A DNA stretch of 64,000 nucleotides from Leptoclinus maculatus (GCA_032191485.1 JAVDOI010000003.1:7776986-7840985), one strand, 5' to 3'. Shown: positions 37,339 to 50,895, counted from the stretch's first letter. A program made the numbers and translations. The notes: generated from the letters alone by a model not told the origin.

Positions 37339-40243
37339 TAACTGAAAGGACGACAGAGAGAACATTTTGGTTAGAACTGATTTAAATCCAATAAATTTCA
37401 CTGAAATATTGATAATTTCAGGGTGAAAGTAGCAATAGGGAGGAGTGGAGGAAATCAGAAGAGAGTTTTTTAGATTCACCAGAGAAAAGAGTGGAGATGG
37501 AGCAGTCGTAATGTCGGGTGTCAGCTTGAGTTAGGTCGGCCATGTGCCGATTCCAGTGGCCTCGAGCCAGCCAGGCAGAAAAAGAAAGACTCTGTTCTTC
37601 TTTCATCTTCTGCTGTTTTGGCTCAGTAACTGTCCGCCTATATGCTCTATATGTGACTGTGGAAACCCTGAACTATAGATCATGGTCTTTTCGACCGTTT
37701 ATTCTACCCTTTAACTGTCGAAATGCCCATGATTTTACACTCTACGTCACATGAGAACATCCTTTTTGATTAATGTTTAAAAAAAAGGCATGGGATCAGA
37801 TCAGACACCAGTGACTGAGCCCCAGGCTTCGAATACAACTGAGCTGCTACTGCTCATATCAAAGCTATACCGGCCTCTGGGTGTACTGTAATGTATGATC
37901 TAAACGTGTTGGTGTCAGATAGCTGGGAGCTATTGTGCATATATAACACACTCTCAATGTACTGAGATGCATGTGGATGATACCGACTCCTCCAGGGAGC
38001 AGAGACTCAGTGGGGAGCAGAGACAGAAAGCATCAGTTCACCTTAAATAGGAGCACATCTTTGTTTCTGTGGAGTAGATGTACAGGTACGAGTGCGTCTT
38101 ACATATGGGTCTTTTTTATATCAATCTTCTTTTCTCTTTTTTTCCTTTGCTAAGATAAGATGGAGCTCGGGAGATTTTTTTTGTATCTGAAAGAGTTTGC
38201 TTTGCATAGTAAAATGAATACATACATTTAATATACCAATTAAAATATTGCTAAACCTAACAGAAAAACACATACAAATGCATGAAATGAGAGTAAAATA
38301 CTATTTATTTATTAATGAATTACTCCTATCTTACAGTGTATATATATTCAATGTAGAAATAGCAATAGAAGCGGTATGTTGAGTATGAGGTATAGGATAA
38401 TTAGGGCTGTTAATTAAAACGACAAAAACATTATTTGGTCTATAAACATCAGAAAATGAAATAAAAAAATGAAATAAATCTCGTTTGCTCGTTAGATCAA
38501 CACGTCAGTGTGTGTAACTTCGCCTGTCTCACTGCCACTTGTAGAGCAGCTTATGCTCCGAAAGAAGAAGTTAAAGAAAAGGGAATGGTTCAACACAGCT
38601 AATGAGCTACGATAGCTTCCCTCTATTTTAAACTCTCCAACTCTCTCAGCAGCACTGTCAAGACTGTGATATCGCTCAACGTTCATGTGAAAGTCCACAA
38701 AGGTTGAACTCCGATTGTGCCGATTCCATTGGAGTGATTGGATTGTTTTAATCCTGGTGCTCCATGAGAAAAACCTGAACAAAACACTGACCATCATCCA
38801 ACGATAAAACACCTGCAGCATGAGACAGCATAGACCAGAGCCTCCTCAGGAAGTGTTTGCGACTCAGCAAGCATTTACTGTATGACAAATACAACATACG
38901 AAATTGCTGAAGGCCAAATTAAAGCCAGACCTCCCACATGAACGTGAGCTAAAACACCATTGCACAGGTTCGATTAAGGGTAATAGTCCTCTGGGGCGGA
39001 GCTCTTGAGTTTACTGGTAATGTGTCCCAGGAGGAAGTCCGCTTGAATGTGTCAGGATGTGCAGTGCATATGATATGTCGCGGCAGAGTGTTCAGGCTCA
39101 AGGCTGTGGATCTGAAATAGTCTGTGATAGAAGATTACTGGGGATTACTGAGAAATACTAGGATTTGTTGAACAACACTGGGCTGCCAAAGGAATCCTTG
39201 TTGGTCTTTGCAGATTTAACAGAATAGGTTTTATTTATTCGAATGTGGGAAATGAATCTCCTCGAGGCAGCTAACCGTTTGGTTCAGATGGGAGGCAGTC
39301 CAAACCGCTTCAAGGGGTTTCTGACACAGAAATCCACCTATTTAATATACAAAGGAGGCAACACATCCCAACCAAGCCTCAGACAAGAAATCTGAACATT
39401 TCGCGAGGGGGAAATATTCCCTTTTCTTTATCTTTCTTTTCTATTTCTCAGTTATAACACACAACAGATGAAAATGGGGAAAAGTTACAGCACCGGTGTT
39501 GAAAATATTGTAAAAAACAAGTTTTAAAGCTGAATTTATCACAGCTGTATGAGAGACATTGCAAATAGGATGCTAATTAGATGGTTGTTAACCCCTACTT
39601 GTTTGTTTTCCCAAATGAAGTGCATCTGGATTAGGAACGCTGAACTTGGGAATCATTGAAGTCTTTTGTCAGTCCGGGGACGTTCAAAAGAATGAAAACC
39701 AGCTAAACGGACTCTATAAGCAGAGGTGATGATAACGGACACGCTAACGGTAGACTCGTGCTACGGGCCAATGTCTGCTGGGTGCAAACGTCTCGCTGGG
39801 TCTCCAAGGTGATGAGAGGGAGAGCGGAGGTATCCACGGGAGAAGGTGGGCGTGATGGGATCCCCAGGGAGCGTTGTGGAGGAGGCGAAGTTGAGCTTAA
39901 TGTCTCCACTGTGAGAGAGAGCGAGATTCAAAAACCCACCGAGAAAAAGGAACAGGGGAAATACAAGTGGTGCAGAAGACACACATTACTTAAATGCTAA
40001 ACATAAAAGATAATTTGATTCACTGGTCTTTGCAGGATAAAAGTAGTCATTAACACCATGAGACACTAAAACCATTAAGTGCTGAAATGAATGCATGATA
40101 GTTATAGGCAGCCAGGTTGAGACAGGTATAATTGCTGTCCTGAAGCTAAATATCCTTGCACTAACACATTTGTGTTAACACATTATTATTTCAGGCTCCA
40201 AGTGACAATTTCTTGGATTCGTTAAAGTTGCTGTGTTAATTAA
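37339..40243. other. Gene-free tract
   Basis: No exon recognised. AT-rich segments occur around 38200-38480. Open frames on both strands lack family signatures. Confidence 0.5.
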
Positions 40244-40410
40244 CCTCCGCCGTGGAGGTTATGTTCTCGGTTTGGATTGTCGGATGGTGTTTGTCCGTTT
40301 GTCAGCAGGATGGCGGAAAAAGGGTGTAGCATGGGCCACAGGAGGACGCATTCAACTTTAGATCGCGGATCTGAATCACGGGGCGGATACAGGCATTATA
40401 TTTCACTTAT
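40244..40410 (+). repeat. Teleost interspersed repeat, family D
   Basis: Begins with the short hairpin CCTCCGCCGTGGAGG, followed by TTATGTTCTCGG, GTCAGCAGGATGGCG, ATGGGCCACAGGAGGA, then a GATC-rich part and GGGGCGGATACAGG. These are the successive landmarks of a widespread fish repeat. The copy is degraded and its right edge uncertain. Confidence 0.6.
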
Positions 40411-40742
40411 GGAATCGTAAATACGCACACATTTTGATGTAATTTTAATAGTTTTGGAAATAAATCCAGCCATATATAGGGGTTGTGCTTGCAGATTTTC
40501 ACATCGTGGAAGACTGGAATATTGGTCTTGGCCGAAGATTTGCCCTCTCCGAGTGTCCTTCTGGTTATTTAAGTTTTCAATTTATTTTTGGCCACTTGGG
40601 GTCAGTGCAACACGCAACAATATTGACATCTTATCACATTATAAAGTTTATATGGCTGACATAATAGCAAACAGTTGCCTTTTCACACATCTAGCAAACA
40701 CGTAGCAACGTTAGCGTCTTGTTTCTGGGCACATGCTGAAGG

Positions 40743-41095
40743 CAAGTCCAATATTCGTTCTCCTTTTAGCTCAGTTTTGTTCTCCACCAACTCCTGAGGG
40801 AAATCCATGCATTTTTTTAGCTGGGAAATAGTTCACCATGTTCACAAGCTAGCCGCTAACTTTGTCTGTCTGCCATTTTGCTGCCCAGCAGTTAGCCTGG
40901 GATTTATCAGAGTTGCAATCTTGTTGCAACCAAAAAAAAGTTGCAGGCCGTACAACCAAAACAGTAAGCTAAAAGATGATAAAGCGAGCTGAGTGCAACT
41001 CCAATCTCGGTGGATTCATCACTATGACAACTTTTACATGAAGCACAGTTGTTTGATTGTTAATCTAACATTATTGACTAGTGCAGCTTTAAATA
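40743..41095 (+). repeat. Teleost interspersed repeat, family E
   Basis: CTCCACCAACTCCTGAGGG, then CACAAGCTAGCCGCTAACTT and GTCTGTCTGCCATTTTG, are landmarks I know from a fish repeat family. The segment ends in an AT-rich part near 41095. Class unknown. Confidence 0.5.
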
Positions 41096-44000
41096 AACAC
41101 TGCGTCGGGGGTCTGCCATATTAAGTGCCATCCCAAACCAATTAGCAGAACGTGGAAGTGAGATAACTTAACCATCTGCCCTTTCTAAACCTGTGCAACG
41201 CCGTTTTGTGTTGGTCATAGAACACGCTCAGTACAAATGTAGTTCCGTGTGACTACCCGTGCAAGCATTTGCTTAACTGCTCAAACTGGGATAGACATTC
41301 AATACTGTCATACAGACGTTAACAACTTAAAGTAAATGCATTGTATTTATGTTAAAATATACCCTGGTAACCTGTAAAGTGTGGTATATTTAAGGACTGT
41401 TGCAAGAACCAAGCAGCTCATAACCAGAGTTAAAAACGAAGGTGTAGGGAGCGGGACATGGTCAGCAGTCTCCTGGGTGAAAGTCCCCCCCCCCCACACA
41501 CACACACACATCAGTGGCTCTGTCGCTGCCCTTTTGTTATCTCGTGTGTCTCGTGTCCGGTCTAATCGGATGCTGTGTGTGTGGCTGCCAACGTTCTCTG
41601 GAGCCCAGAGAGGTCAGCAAAGTCGGGGTTTATTAGTGGCAGAGCTGCCGCCACACTCCCTCAAGGATCTGTTCACTCTCCTTCCATCTACAGCTCGCTC
41701 TGTCTTTCTCTGTCAAAGCAGCCCCTGACTGGACATGCAGGCAGAGAGACAAGCACCAAGCAGCCATTCTTAGCAGCATGCAATTGTCACTCATACAATC
41801 TGAAACAAACAACAAGCATGTGTCACACTCGGAGTAGTTCCAGTGTGATGTTTGGATCGTGATCCTTTGACCTACCTCATTAAACCACATCTAAGCAAAC
41901 AATATGGTCCCTCTGCGGCCATGTCCTATTATTACTTTTCTAATTTTTAGAGATGGGTTTGGAGGGAGTCCCAGAGGCTCCACACTTTTCCCACCGTCTC
42001 TCACTGATGGGCTTCTGGTGATGGATGAGGTGAGCTTGATTCAAAGGCAGAGAAAATAAAGCTTTCATTAGACAACGTAACCAACCAGGGATTTAACTGC
42101 AAAGCAAACATTGAAACAAAAGCCTGTAAATCTGAGGTGGGCGAGGAGGCTCAACTTTATGTGGCCAATATTCTCTGTAGGGCTTTGCATGCATTAACGA
42201 TGGTTTGGGTCATTCACACAGGAATCGCTAGGATATTTCACCCTCTGTCTGGTGACGTTCCCAGGGTTGTCTCCGCTGCTCGGTTTTCAGCCATGCCTGG
42301 TTTCCTCCCTTTCCATCTGTGCACAGTTTGTGTTCTTGCTTCACCGCAGCGTAACAAATTACACTTTAATGCAATTTCCTCTTGACAGCTCCAAAAAGTT
42401 CCTAGAGTCCCCGTCCCTACGCCAGCTATCTGTGAGTGCACCACCAGTTCAAGGTGAACGAAGAGTTTAGGTAACACTTTATCAGAAGTGGGAGGAACGA
42501 CGATCCTGTTTGCCTCTTTCATGTTCCTCAAAGAGAAAAGAAAAGAGAAGAATTGCTACAGCTGTGATAAAATAAACTTAGAGGTTCTATTTACCATTCC
42601 GTCTCACTCTCTCTCTCTCTCTCTCCTTTCCCTTCCTGCTATTTGCCTGCATTATAAACGTCTTTGATCTTCACTCACATGCCTTCGCTTGCTTATTTTT
42701 TCCCTCTCAAGCCCAGAATTTTCCAGCGGAGTTCAGCCATGACGCAATATTGTGGCTGCATCTCACTCAGGCATGAAGAGCGAGCCTGTCTGTAGGTCAT
42801 GTTGACATTTTGCGCGTTCGGCTCGCTCTCGAGTGCTTATGCTGTGCTGCTGTAAAGGGCAGGCTTGTGCGTGTGACCGAGGCTACGTCGTTAAATGATG
42901 GTGGTTGTGACAGAGGCATCGAGGCTCTTTTTACTGGTCAGACCGATTGGTGGCGACGCATTTCAAATCAGACACATTTAATCAGTGACACATTCACAAC
43001 CAAGGACTCTGTCTAAAAATGTGTTATCTAGTAAAGACTGGAGTAATGTGGTAAGTCTTAAGCCTCGTCTAATCAAAAGTAGTAACTATGTAAAGAAGAA
43101 GTCACTGCAGCATCACAAGCTGTAACATACAGTAACTTCCAAAGATAACTGTTTGATACTATTGGCTATAATTGATATTTTTTTAATAATGATAAAGAAT
43201 TATCAGCTGGATCTGACACATTCATCAGGTGGACATAAACATGACTCCCAATGAGTAACGATGCTCTGTAACTGCTGGATATTACATCATTTACTCTTCA
43301 ATCTAAATGGGCCATGTAGTGACAGTAACTGACAGTTACACCTGGTAGTTACGGAGTGCGACCCTTTTTTATTTAGTGATGTAATCTACCTTCCGTAACT
43401 TATCTTCTCGTAGGCGGAGTTTGACAAGCTGGTGCAACTGGTTCCAAGGAGATGGTTTCAAATTCTCTGTGTGGGCATAATTTAAGAAAAGCGTTCTCTC
43501 AACTATTCAGTTGCACTTTTCATAGTGCAATACGTTTCACAGCTCTCCCTTTTTTTTCTGGTGTATGAACTCTTGTGGTTGTTGGATGTGAGCAGCTGGT
43601 AGTGTTAGACTGATGAAAGAGGGATGACAACAGGCGGGACGGGAGATGGAGGCGAAGTGGAGAACAGGAGAGGGGGGGGGTATCAAACGCTAGTCTAATG
43701 AGCCATCTGTAGTGGCAGCCCTGTGGAGGCCACTCTGACCTGCTTACTTCAAAAATTGCAGGATGACACCCACCACCATGTATCCTATTCTTGAGTTACT
43801 GGTACAGTGCATTATGTCGGGGCAATAATGTTGTATTACAAACAACAAGAAAAATATCAGTTCCTTCATGCGGTGAATGTTATCAGCTGGTATGAGCCAT
43901 TAACATAAAACAATTATTTGTCTCAGCTGTGAGCTTTGGTGATACACAAAAGGAATATGAGTCTGTGAATTATTATTTTGTCTTCTGGGTGTGTGAATGT

Positions 44001-44117
44001 AACCATTTAACAAATACTACGGGTCTTAAAAGAGTCCATCTAACTTAGTGTGTACAGAAGATCTACTGGCTGAAATGTAATATAATATTAATAAGTATGT
44101 TTTATTTTGTGTATAAT
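41096..44117. other. Gene-free tract
   Basis: No gene recognised. A short (CT)n run lies at about 42608-42627, and C and G runs at about 41487-41496 and 43672-43680. No domain signature in any frame. Confidence 0.5.
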
Positions 44118-44345
44118 CGCCGGAAAATAAGAATCGTTGCGTTGTCGTTATCTTAGCCAGCCGCCATGTTTCTACAGTAAACCAGAACGGACAAAAAATA
44201 TTTCCAGGGGGGCCGGAAAACAAAACGTGGGGAAACCTCTGTTGGACTTGAGGAGCTGCAGCTCTTATTTCTGCACAAACTGCAACGCGTCGGCTTCTCC
44301 GACAAGCTTGACACACCGGAGAAATTGCAATCTGCCACCTCACCA
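44118..44345 (+). repeat. Teleost interspersed repeat, family C, copy 2
   Basis: GGAAAATAAGAATCGTTGCG and CCGCCATGTTTCTACAGTA correspond to the same landmarks in 35402-35670, and GCAATCTGCCACCTCACC matches that copy's end region. Compared with copy 1 it lacks the piece between the two landmarks and carries a diverged middle. Confidence 0.6.
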
Positions 44346-47300
44346 CACAGGATCTTCAAGGCAATTAAGTCTCTTCTATTCAATTAAGAACTTCCTGGTG
44401 CCAAAATGTTGAGAAATAAAAAAAATCTTTCTCAAGGTATGTGGGTAGGTAATAGCGGGTAATCTGGTGTTTGGACATACCTTAAATGAATGCAAATAAA
44501 AAACGGCTCATTGTTGTTTTTGAATGGGTGCATCGCTGTAAAAACTGCCATCCCACTCCCTCACATAGACCTTCATAGTACATCCATCAGCGTAAGTGAG
44601 ACAGACTTACAACCCACTGCCAAAGAATCAATCCTCCATTACGGTCTTAATAATCACCCTTCAGGATACAGAACTGACAGAACGTGATATAGACGGACAG
44701 ACAATTGGTTCTAAGTACACCTAGGGGGCCCCGAGTTTTAGGCAATCATGACGGTGTGAGCTTCAGGGACTGACATGTAGGTCACTGACTCCATGCGCAT
44801 GAGGGCAGCGGGTTCACGTTAAATGGTCCAATTTGATCCCTAAGCGCCAGTCCAGAGATTGTGGTTAAAGATAAGTGTCATTTTACTGCATTGCACTATA
44901 GCACTTTACCGATGAACCGATGAAGAAGAACCACCGATGCATCTCTTTAAATATCGACTCAGTCAGCCACTTTCATGGAAACATGGTCGTCAGCCATGCC
45001 TGCTGTGCATGTGTAGGCCATGGAGGCAGAAGTAAGCGCCTTCTCACAGCGAGGTGTGACGAATAGAACGAAGCTGAGGAGGCAAACGTCGGCCTCTGCG
45101 CTGATGCAGAGCTGAACACTCAATGGAATCATTGTGCTCGACGTCCACCAAGAGCAGCCAGCAGTCACATTATCAATGCTGAGGTTGAACAATCCGGTGC
45201 TATTGTCCATCCAAAGGCTGAAATACCATATGGAAATGGGAGGGATTACACACAATGTGGTATAAAAAAAAGAGCTTTTTCTACCTTCCTTTTTTGGCCA
45301 GCGACAGAAAGAGAGAGGGAGGAGCGGGTGAGCTGGAGGCTAAGGAGTCGATTTGTCAATCGGAGCGCTGAATGGACGCCTCATCGATTGTGGAATTGTG
45401 ATGATTACAGGGTCCGCTGTCGTGCGGTAATGCAATAGGAAAAGCCATCACGGGCCTGTGCCGTTATCAGGCCGAATGATTTAGACCCTGTCTCGTTAAT
45501 GACGGTCGTCCATTCTGCTCAAATGGCTGGGAATGTATCCGACATGACTCTGTCGCACATAAATAAACAGGGTAGCGCACACGCATCCCCTGGAGGGAAC
45601 GTGAGCGAGGAGGGGATGCACTCTGTCCTGCCGAGTGCCGACGTTGCTTCTTGCATCCGAAAAGGCAATCCAAGCCCGTAGCGCTGAATGATAGCAGACA
45701 ATGAGGGACATTTAAAGCTGGCTAACAGGCAATCGTGGATGTTTTAAATCAGGCTATGTCTGAACGTCCACTGTGCTGTGCGGCTGCCGTGGCCCTGGCA
45801 GCACATCATCGGGGTCAGTAGGACCTCTGAGTTGGTTTAAGATTAAGATGATTGACGAGAGCACCCGAACCCTCTCACACTTTTACCACAGGCCTCACGA
45901 TTAAACACTCGTTCATTTTTTAAACAGCCTCCACACAAATGAATTACCTCGACCGCCAAACAGCGCAATGTACTTCCTGAAAAGAGATGAAGGAGGTACC
46001 AGAGTGGAGGGCGTTGAAAAAATGCATTGCTATTCATAGTTTTTGTCCCGTCAATTAATTACGCTCCGGAGCGCTCCTCGAAAAAAACGAGCCTGTGTAA
46101 AGAGCTTCTCCATGTTTAAAAAAAAGAAAACACAAAGTAATTAAGGATCAAACATTAATAACTCTGGCGAGAGGGAGAAATTAAATGAAACACAGAGAGG
46201 ATTTATTTCCCCATTCCAACTTCTATGACGAATTTAATCTTTTTCACTCCGGTGTCTATTTTGAAAATTGCTCTCTTTCTCTCACTCTTCTGTGTTACTC
46301 ATTTCCTCCCTCATTCGGTATGAAAAGCCCCAAACATTCCTGATCGATAACGTGCCAGCGGAAAAAAACAAATTGCCTTGTTTTCCACTTCAACCTGCAA
46401 GTTCCTTCGCTCAGATCGATGGATTTCAATTGCAAGCATCTTTGTCCGAGGCTGTAACGCTCCCACAGTGGGGGCAGCGGCGCTAGAATATGATCTTCAT
46501 CTAGATAAATGGCCACAAACATGATATACAGCTCCACACTGTACTGCTCTGTGTTAGAGGAATGCCTGAGGGTAAATGAACCGGCCATCCACGCAAACGT
46601 CCCTTCCTCATCGCATCTTTATTACCGCTGCTGTGTGAGTGTCTTTTAGGAATAACTTGGCTGAGCTCCATTGTTGCTCCACACAGAACGTGGGAGTCAG
46701 TTTATTATTTTGGGGAGCGGTCAACTTGGAGTCCTTCCAACACAGGGTACCGTTAGTGTTCCTGTGCCGAGGCTGGCAGCGATCAGAGCCGGGGTGAGAG
46801 GCTGGCTGGGAAAAATGGAGGCTTGGCTCGGAGAGCTAATGGGTGCTGACTTACAGCAAATAATGAAGGAAGGACAACATTAGCTGGCAGAAGGTTCTGG
46901 GACTGGGGCCAGCTTGATCGGATCAGACACGCTTTCACACCAACATAGGGCTGGTGCAGGTGAACCTGTGGACGTTTCGTGCACGATTTACATCCAGTGT
47001 GAATGTTCAGAGCCAATGCAGGGAGTAGCATGATCCAAACCAAGGATCTCTTTTATTAACTGTGATTCTGCATTGGACATGATCCGGTTTTGCAGAATCA
47101 TCCGATATCAGCCTTCTTGTCTGGCGATTGGGCTGCATTCACAGGCCAGCCCTAGTTTTCTGGAGATGCCAGGAGTGTCTCAAAATATAGCTTGCGGGCT
47201 GATGCACTGACGCCTTGTTAGTGCTGTGTGTGAGCCAATTTCAAAATATGGATAAACAAGAGGAGGCTTCTAATTTATTACAATATTCACTGTTTTTTTT

Positions 47301-48342
47301 TTTTTGCTCAAGTCCATTTACTTTGATTTATTTGTGTCTGGATGCTTGTATTGTGATGAATTTAATGCTGCTATAATCAATGTTAACAGCGGATCAAATG
47401 ACTATATGTCGGTTTTCCAGCTTGCAGTTTTACAGTTTTGACTCAGTCTCAGCACCAAAAGACAGACATATAAAGTTAGCAGCTAACTGGTGAACATGAA
47501 ATGAAAGCAAATATTGGACTCACGTTTATCAGGTGACAAAAACACAACTCCAGATGAATGCTAATGTTCTGTGTCAGTTCGATGTGTAAATAGATTTGTT
47601 ACCTCAAAGGGCAAGTTCAATTTGACTCTGATGTCTGCCCTATTTTTAGGAGGCGTGTTCAGCCCAATGTTTCCCTTGAGCTTGAATCTGTGAGTGGAAT
47701 AATACAGTCTTGCTAATAATCCCTGACTCATAAAATCATGTAGTGTGGATAAACGGCCATTCAACTGCAACATAATTTACAAATCCATGCTTTGAGCTTG
47801 TGTGAGAAGTGAGAGCCCTCATCTTCTACGGCAACACATCCACTTTGGATGCTGCTTTTGTGCACATCATAGAATTAAACTTTACATAAAAGTCCACGTT
47901 CACACACATGCATTTTTGAGTGTATCAATCAAACAAGAGCTATAGTCACATTTAAGTGTGCACATGAACAAGACGCTCATCCTGACGGAGCCGTGCTTTA
48001 CTGAGGTAACATGGTGAAAGGTACACTACGGAAAACACATACAGTACACAGCAGCACATTTATCAACAACAGACACATTTCATCAAATTTGCCCACTGGT
48101 TCATTGGTTTGTAAAATTGCAGCGATGATCACATACTGCAGTTTAAATCCCGTTTAAGGTCCTGCGAGGATAAGCATATTAAACACTCACCTTTCACCCA
48201 GGAGTGATGTGATCAGCTAATATTGTATAAATGAGATAGCTCATGTTACTACGGTCGGGAATAATCAGAGCACATCAGTGTACTGAATGAACTCCTACAC
48301 TTGGCAGTCTTCAGTATCAGCTCAGTTCATTTATAAGTATGT

Positions 48343-48372
48343 GTATCCATCCATGGACACATGGATGGATAC
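48343..48372. repeat. Perfect 12-bp inverted repeat with 6-nt loop
   Basis: Arms GTATCCATCCAT and ATGGATGGATAC flank GGACAC. It would fold as a stable hairpin. No neighbouring gene gives it a role. Confidence 0.9.
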
Positions 48373-48570
48373 GAGATAAGAAAGTGCTGTTTGAGTGAGA
48401 CTGAAGAAGAATGACAAACAGCATTAGCTGTCTCAGCCAGTGACCCAAAAACAACATACAAAGTGGAAGGGTGGATGGATGGGTAAAAATATCTGGACAA
48501 ACAATGTATTGATTCCAGTCTTCGCCCCACGGTAACATAACCGTTTGCTGACTGTAGCTTCACATTGAAC

Positions 48571-48596
48571 AAATGTTTGTCCCAAATGTTTGTCCC
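48571..48596. repeat. 13-bp tandem duplication
   Basis: AAATGTTTGTCCC occurs twice back to back. Confidence 0.95.
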
Positions 48597-48895
48597 AAAC
48601 CTCCCAAACTGTTGATCTAGTCCTGCTTCAGCTCTTCTGTGAGCTACAGCAGATCTAGTTGAAGCTATAACATATTATCTTGCAGTCAAAATGACTGCAG
48701 CCACTGCAACTGCAAAGCTGCACAAAAATCGGAGAATCTTGTGCTGGAGGATGAAATATTTAGTTATTACAGTTCCACAGTTTAGTTTGAATAAAACCAT
48801 TTCACAGCAATGCTTTTGTTTCAGAAGAAGAGCAGCTAGGTGGAAGATTTAAGAAATGCAATTGAATTGTCTTCGAAACATGCCGACACCTCTGT

Positions 48896-48903
48896 GTGAC
48901 TTC
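48896..48903. repeat. hAT target-site duplication, left copy
   Basis: GTGACTTC, identical to the copy at 50022-50029. Confidence 0.95.
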
Positions 48904-50021
48904 CAGTGGCGGCTGGTGGAAAATGTTCTTGGTAGGGCTGTGCCACATCCAATCAATTTCAGCAAACATCCCAGAATGATTTAATGCAAACAAATTAAGG
49001 TATCAAACACGCATTACTACTTTGCAGTTAAATATTTAACATTCATTCCAACACGAAAAAAAGCAGTAAATAACACTTTGACAAGCACGTCAGGACATCT
49101 TATTTTAGTCACCCTCACAGGGAATTCAGTATAATATAATATATATAACATATAATAATATTCTGTATAATATAATAATATATATATCATATAATATTCT
49201 GTATAATATAATAATATATATATATCATATAATAATATTCACTATAATATAAAACACACACACACGTATATATATATATATAATTATTTATATATAATCC
49301 ATTCCTCAGACAGGTGCTTCATGTCCCTCACTCCCTAACTGTCCGTGCTGGTTCTGTCCCCGTTGTTTTAAAAAGCTAAATAAGTTATTAGCATGACTGC
49401 ATCCAGCTAGTCAAACCTGTCTGGTGTACAGCTACTAGAGAAGCTTCATGTGCTGCTTCTCTTTCCTGCTAGTCTGCTGTCTGATTGTGAGGTCAGGCTG
49501 ATCTGGGATCAGCTCTTTCACATGTAGTTTCTCCTCTCAGTTCTCCTCTCAAACGGGTCTTGGAGGAGCAGTGCTCGCGCTGGCGCTCGCCTGTAGAGAC
49601 TAGTCCCGACGAGAACGCGCAGCTTGGGGCAGAATTAAATCTGCCCCAAACTGAATCTATTTGAGGACGCTGATTGGCTAAATTGTATGTCACTCATTTA
49701 TATCTTTAGTCAGCATTAAAGCATCATTGGCTAAACTGCTTCATAGACCCGCCTCTTCGGGGCAGTTTCTCCAGCGCCCCAGCCAGCTGAGACGTGCACA
49801 CGCTGAGAGGACCTGCAGACAGGCAGAGAGGACGTGCAGGAAAAGCATATATTTAGCGCAGATATCATATTTTACACATATTACTGGGTGATTCCATGTT
49901 TCAAAAACACAAATATTGTCAATTTGTATAGTTTATTATTATTATTATTTATTTCATTTTTTATTATTTGTGGCTCAAGGGGGGCGGCGCCCTAGCGCCT
50001 TCTATGGACCAGCCGCCACTG
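48904..50021. mobile_element. Non-autonomous hAT element (1118 bp)
   Basis: Perfect 14-bp terminal inverted repeats (CAGTGGCGGCTGGT at 48904-48917 and its complement at 50008-50021), flanked by identical 8-bp duplications GTGACTTC. The interior is non-coding and includes an AT-rich microsatellite block at about 49130-49285. No transposase frame remains. The first nine TIR bases are shared with the hAT at 36218, which suggests mobilisation by related transposases. The perfect duplication suggests a fairly recent insertion. Confidence 0.93.
49130..49285. repeat. AT-rich microsatellite cluster inside the hAT element
   Basis: Repeated TATAATATAATA / TATATATCATAT steps followed by CACACACACG and (TA)n. 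It appears to have expanded locally within the transposon. Confidence 0.85.
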
Positions 50022-50029
50022 GTGACTTC
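50022..50029. repeat. hAT target-site duplication, right copy
   Basis: GTGACTTC, identical to 48896-48903. Confidence 0.95.
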
Positions 50030-50887
50030 CATCCGCAGCAGCATTTTCCTTCGGGCAGTGGCCACACCACACTACGACCTTCCTCTGGACTGCAATTAAA
50101 TAAAGATGGGCAGATCCATGAGCCCTGATGAAATCATTAAACCTGCTCTCCTCTAATTGCTAATACGTCATTAGGCTTTGCCAGCTAAATGCTGCAGACA
50201 TTACAGCTGGCTGGTGTGAGCGGGCGAGAGGAAAGCCAGCGAGTGTTAGGAGCAGGCCGGTGAATGATCGTGACAATCCACGCCTCACGGATATCCATTC
50301 ATAATAGCTAACCCTGTGGGTGCCATTTTGATTTGTAGTCAAAGCCATTCCAAATTCACAGGTGAAGTCATTATTCCTCTCCATCGACCCATTCCCCCCG
50401 GTGTCTGGCGCCCATCAATAAGGGACCGCCCGTCAGGTCTCCATCTGGCCCGGTGGCCTTTAGACGTGGTGAGGAGGAGGCTCGTCCATCAGTGACAAAA
50501 CGCCTCACTGTCACCTGCCACTCCTCAGCTGGGGACTCAGGTGGGGCCGGTTAAGTTCCATAGTAAGACACTCACAGGAATTCAAGTGTATTTACCCACC
50601 GTCTCAAGTGTCCTCATGTGTCTTAGAGTAAGAATGGGAAAAGGAGTTGCAACTCAGAGAGACTACTCTCTCAAAGAAATGTCACAGGAGGGAGCTTCCA
50701 GCCTTCCTTATACTAACGTTTCATCTTTGCTCACTCTGAAATTGCATCCAGAAAGTTCTTAGCTCTGTCTTGGCCGTCACCCTTTGAAGCGGAAGAGATG
50801 GAGGTACCTAGAACAAAGCTGCCTGCTTCTACTTCTAATTCTCTCTCCTTCTTCTTTGTCTGTAAAAGGGTTGAAATTCAGGCATGG
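50030..50887. other. Unique spacer between two hAT elements
   Basis: No gene recognised. Mixed-composition sequence of about 860 bp. Confidence 0.5.
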
Positions 50888-50895
50888 GTCTAGGG
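50888..50895. repeat. hAT target-site duplication, left copy
   Basis: GTCTAGGG. It matches CTCTAGGG (56789-56796) at 7 of 8 positions and fits the nTCTAGnn target preference of Charlie-type hAT elements. Confidence 0.75.

Larger units (their letters stand above)
44346..48895. other. Gene-free tract
   Basis: No exon recognised. It contains a T run (47293-47305), a perfect 12-bp inverted repeat (48343-48372) and a 13-bp tandem duplication (48571-48596). The block 45330-45560 and that at 46040-46220 are rich in ATTA/TAAT core motifs with little repeat character. Confidence 0.5.

Noticed and set aside
38960..38985. GGTTCGATTAA resembling a pol III B box
   Set aside because: No A box at the right distance and no cloverleaf; not a tRNA or clear SINE.
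44959..45255. 98-codon minus-strand ORF with three N-glycosylation-type motifs
   Set aside because: No recognisable family, no exon signals or neighbours, and length within chance for the region. It remains an unproven open frame.
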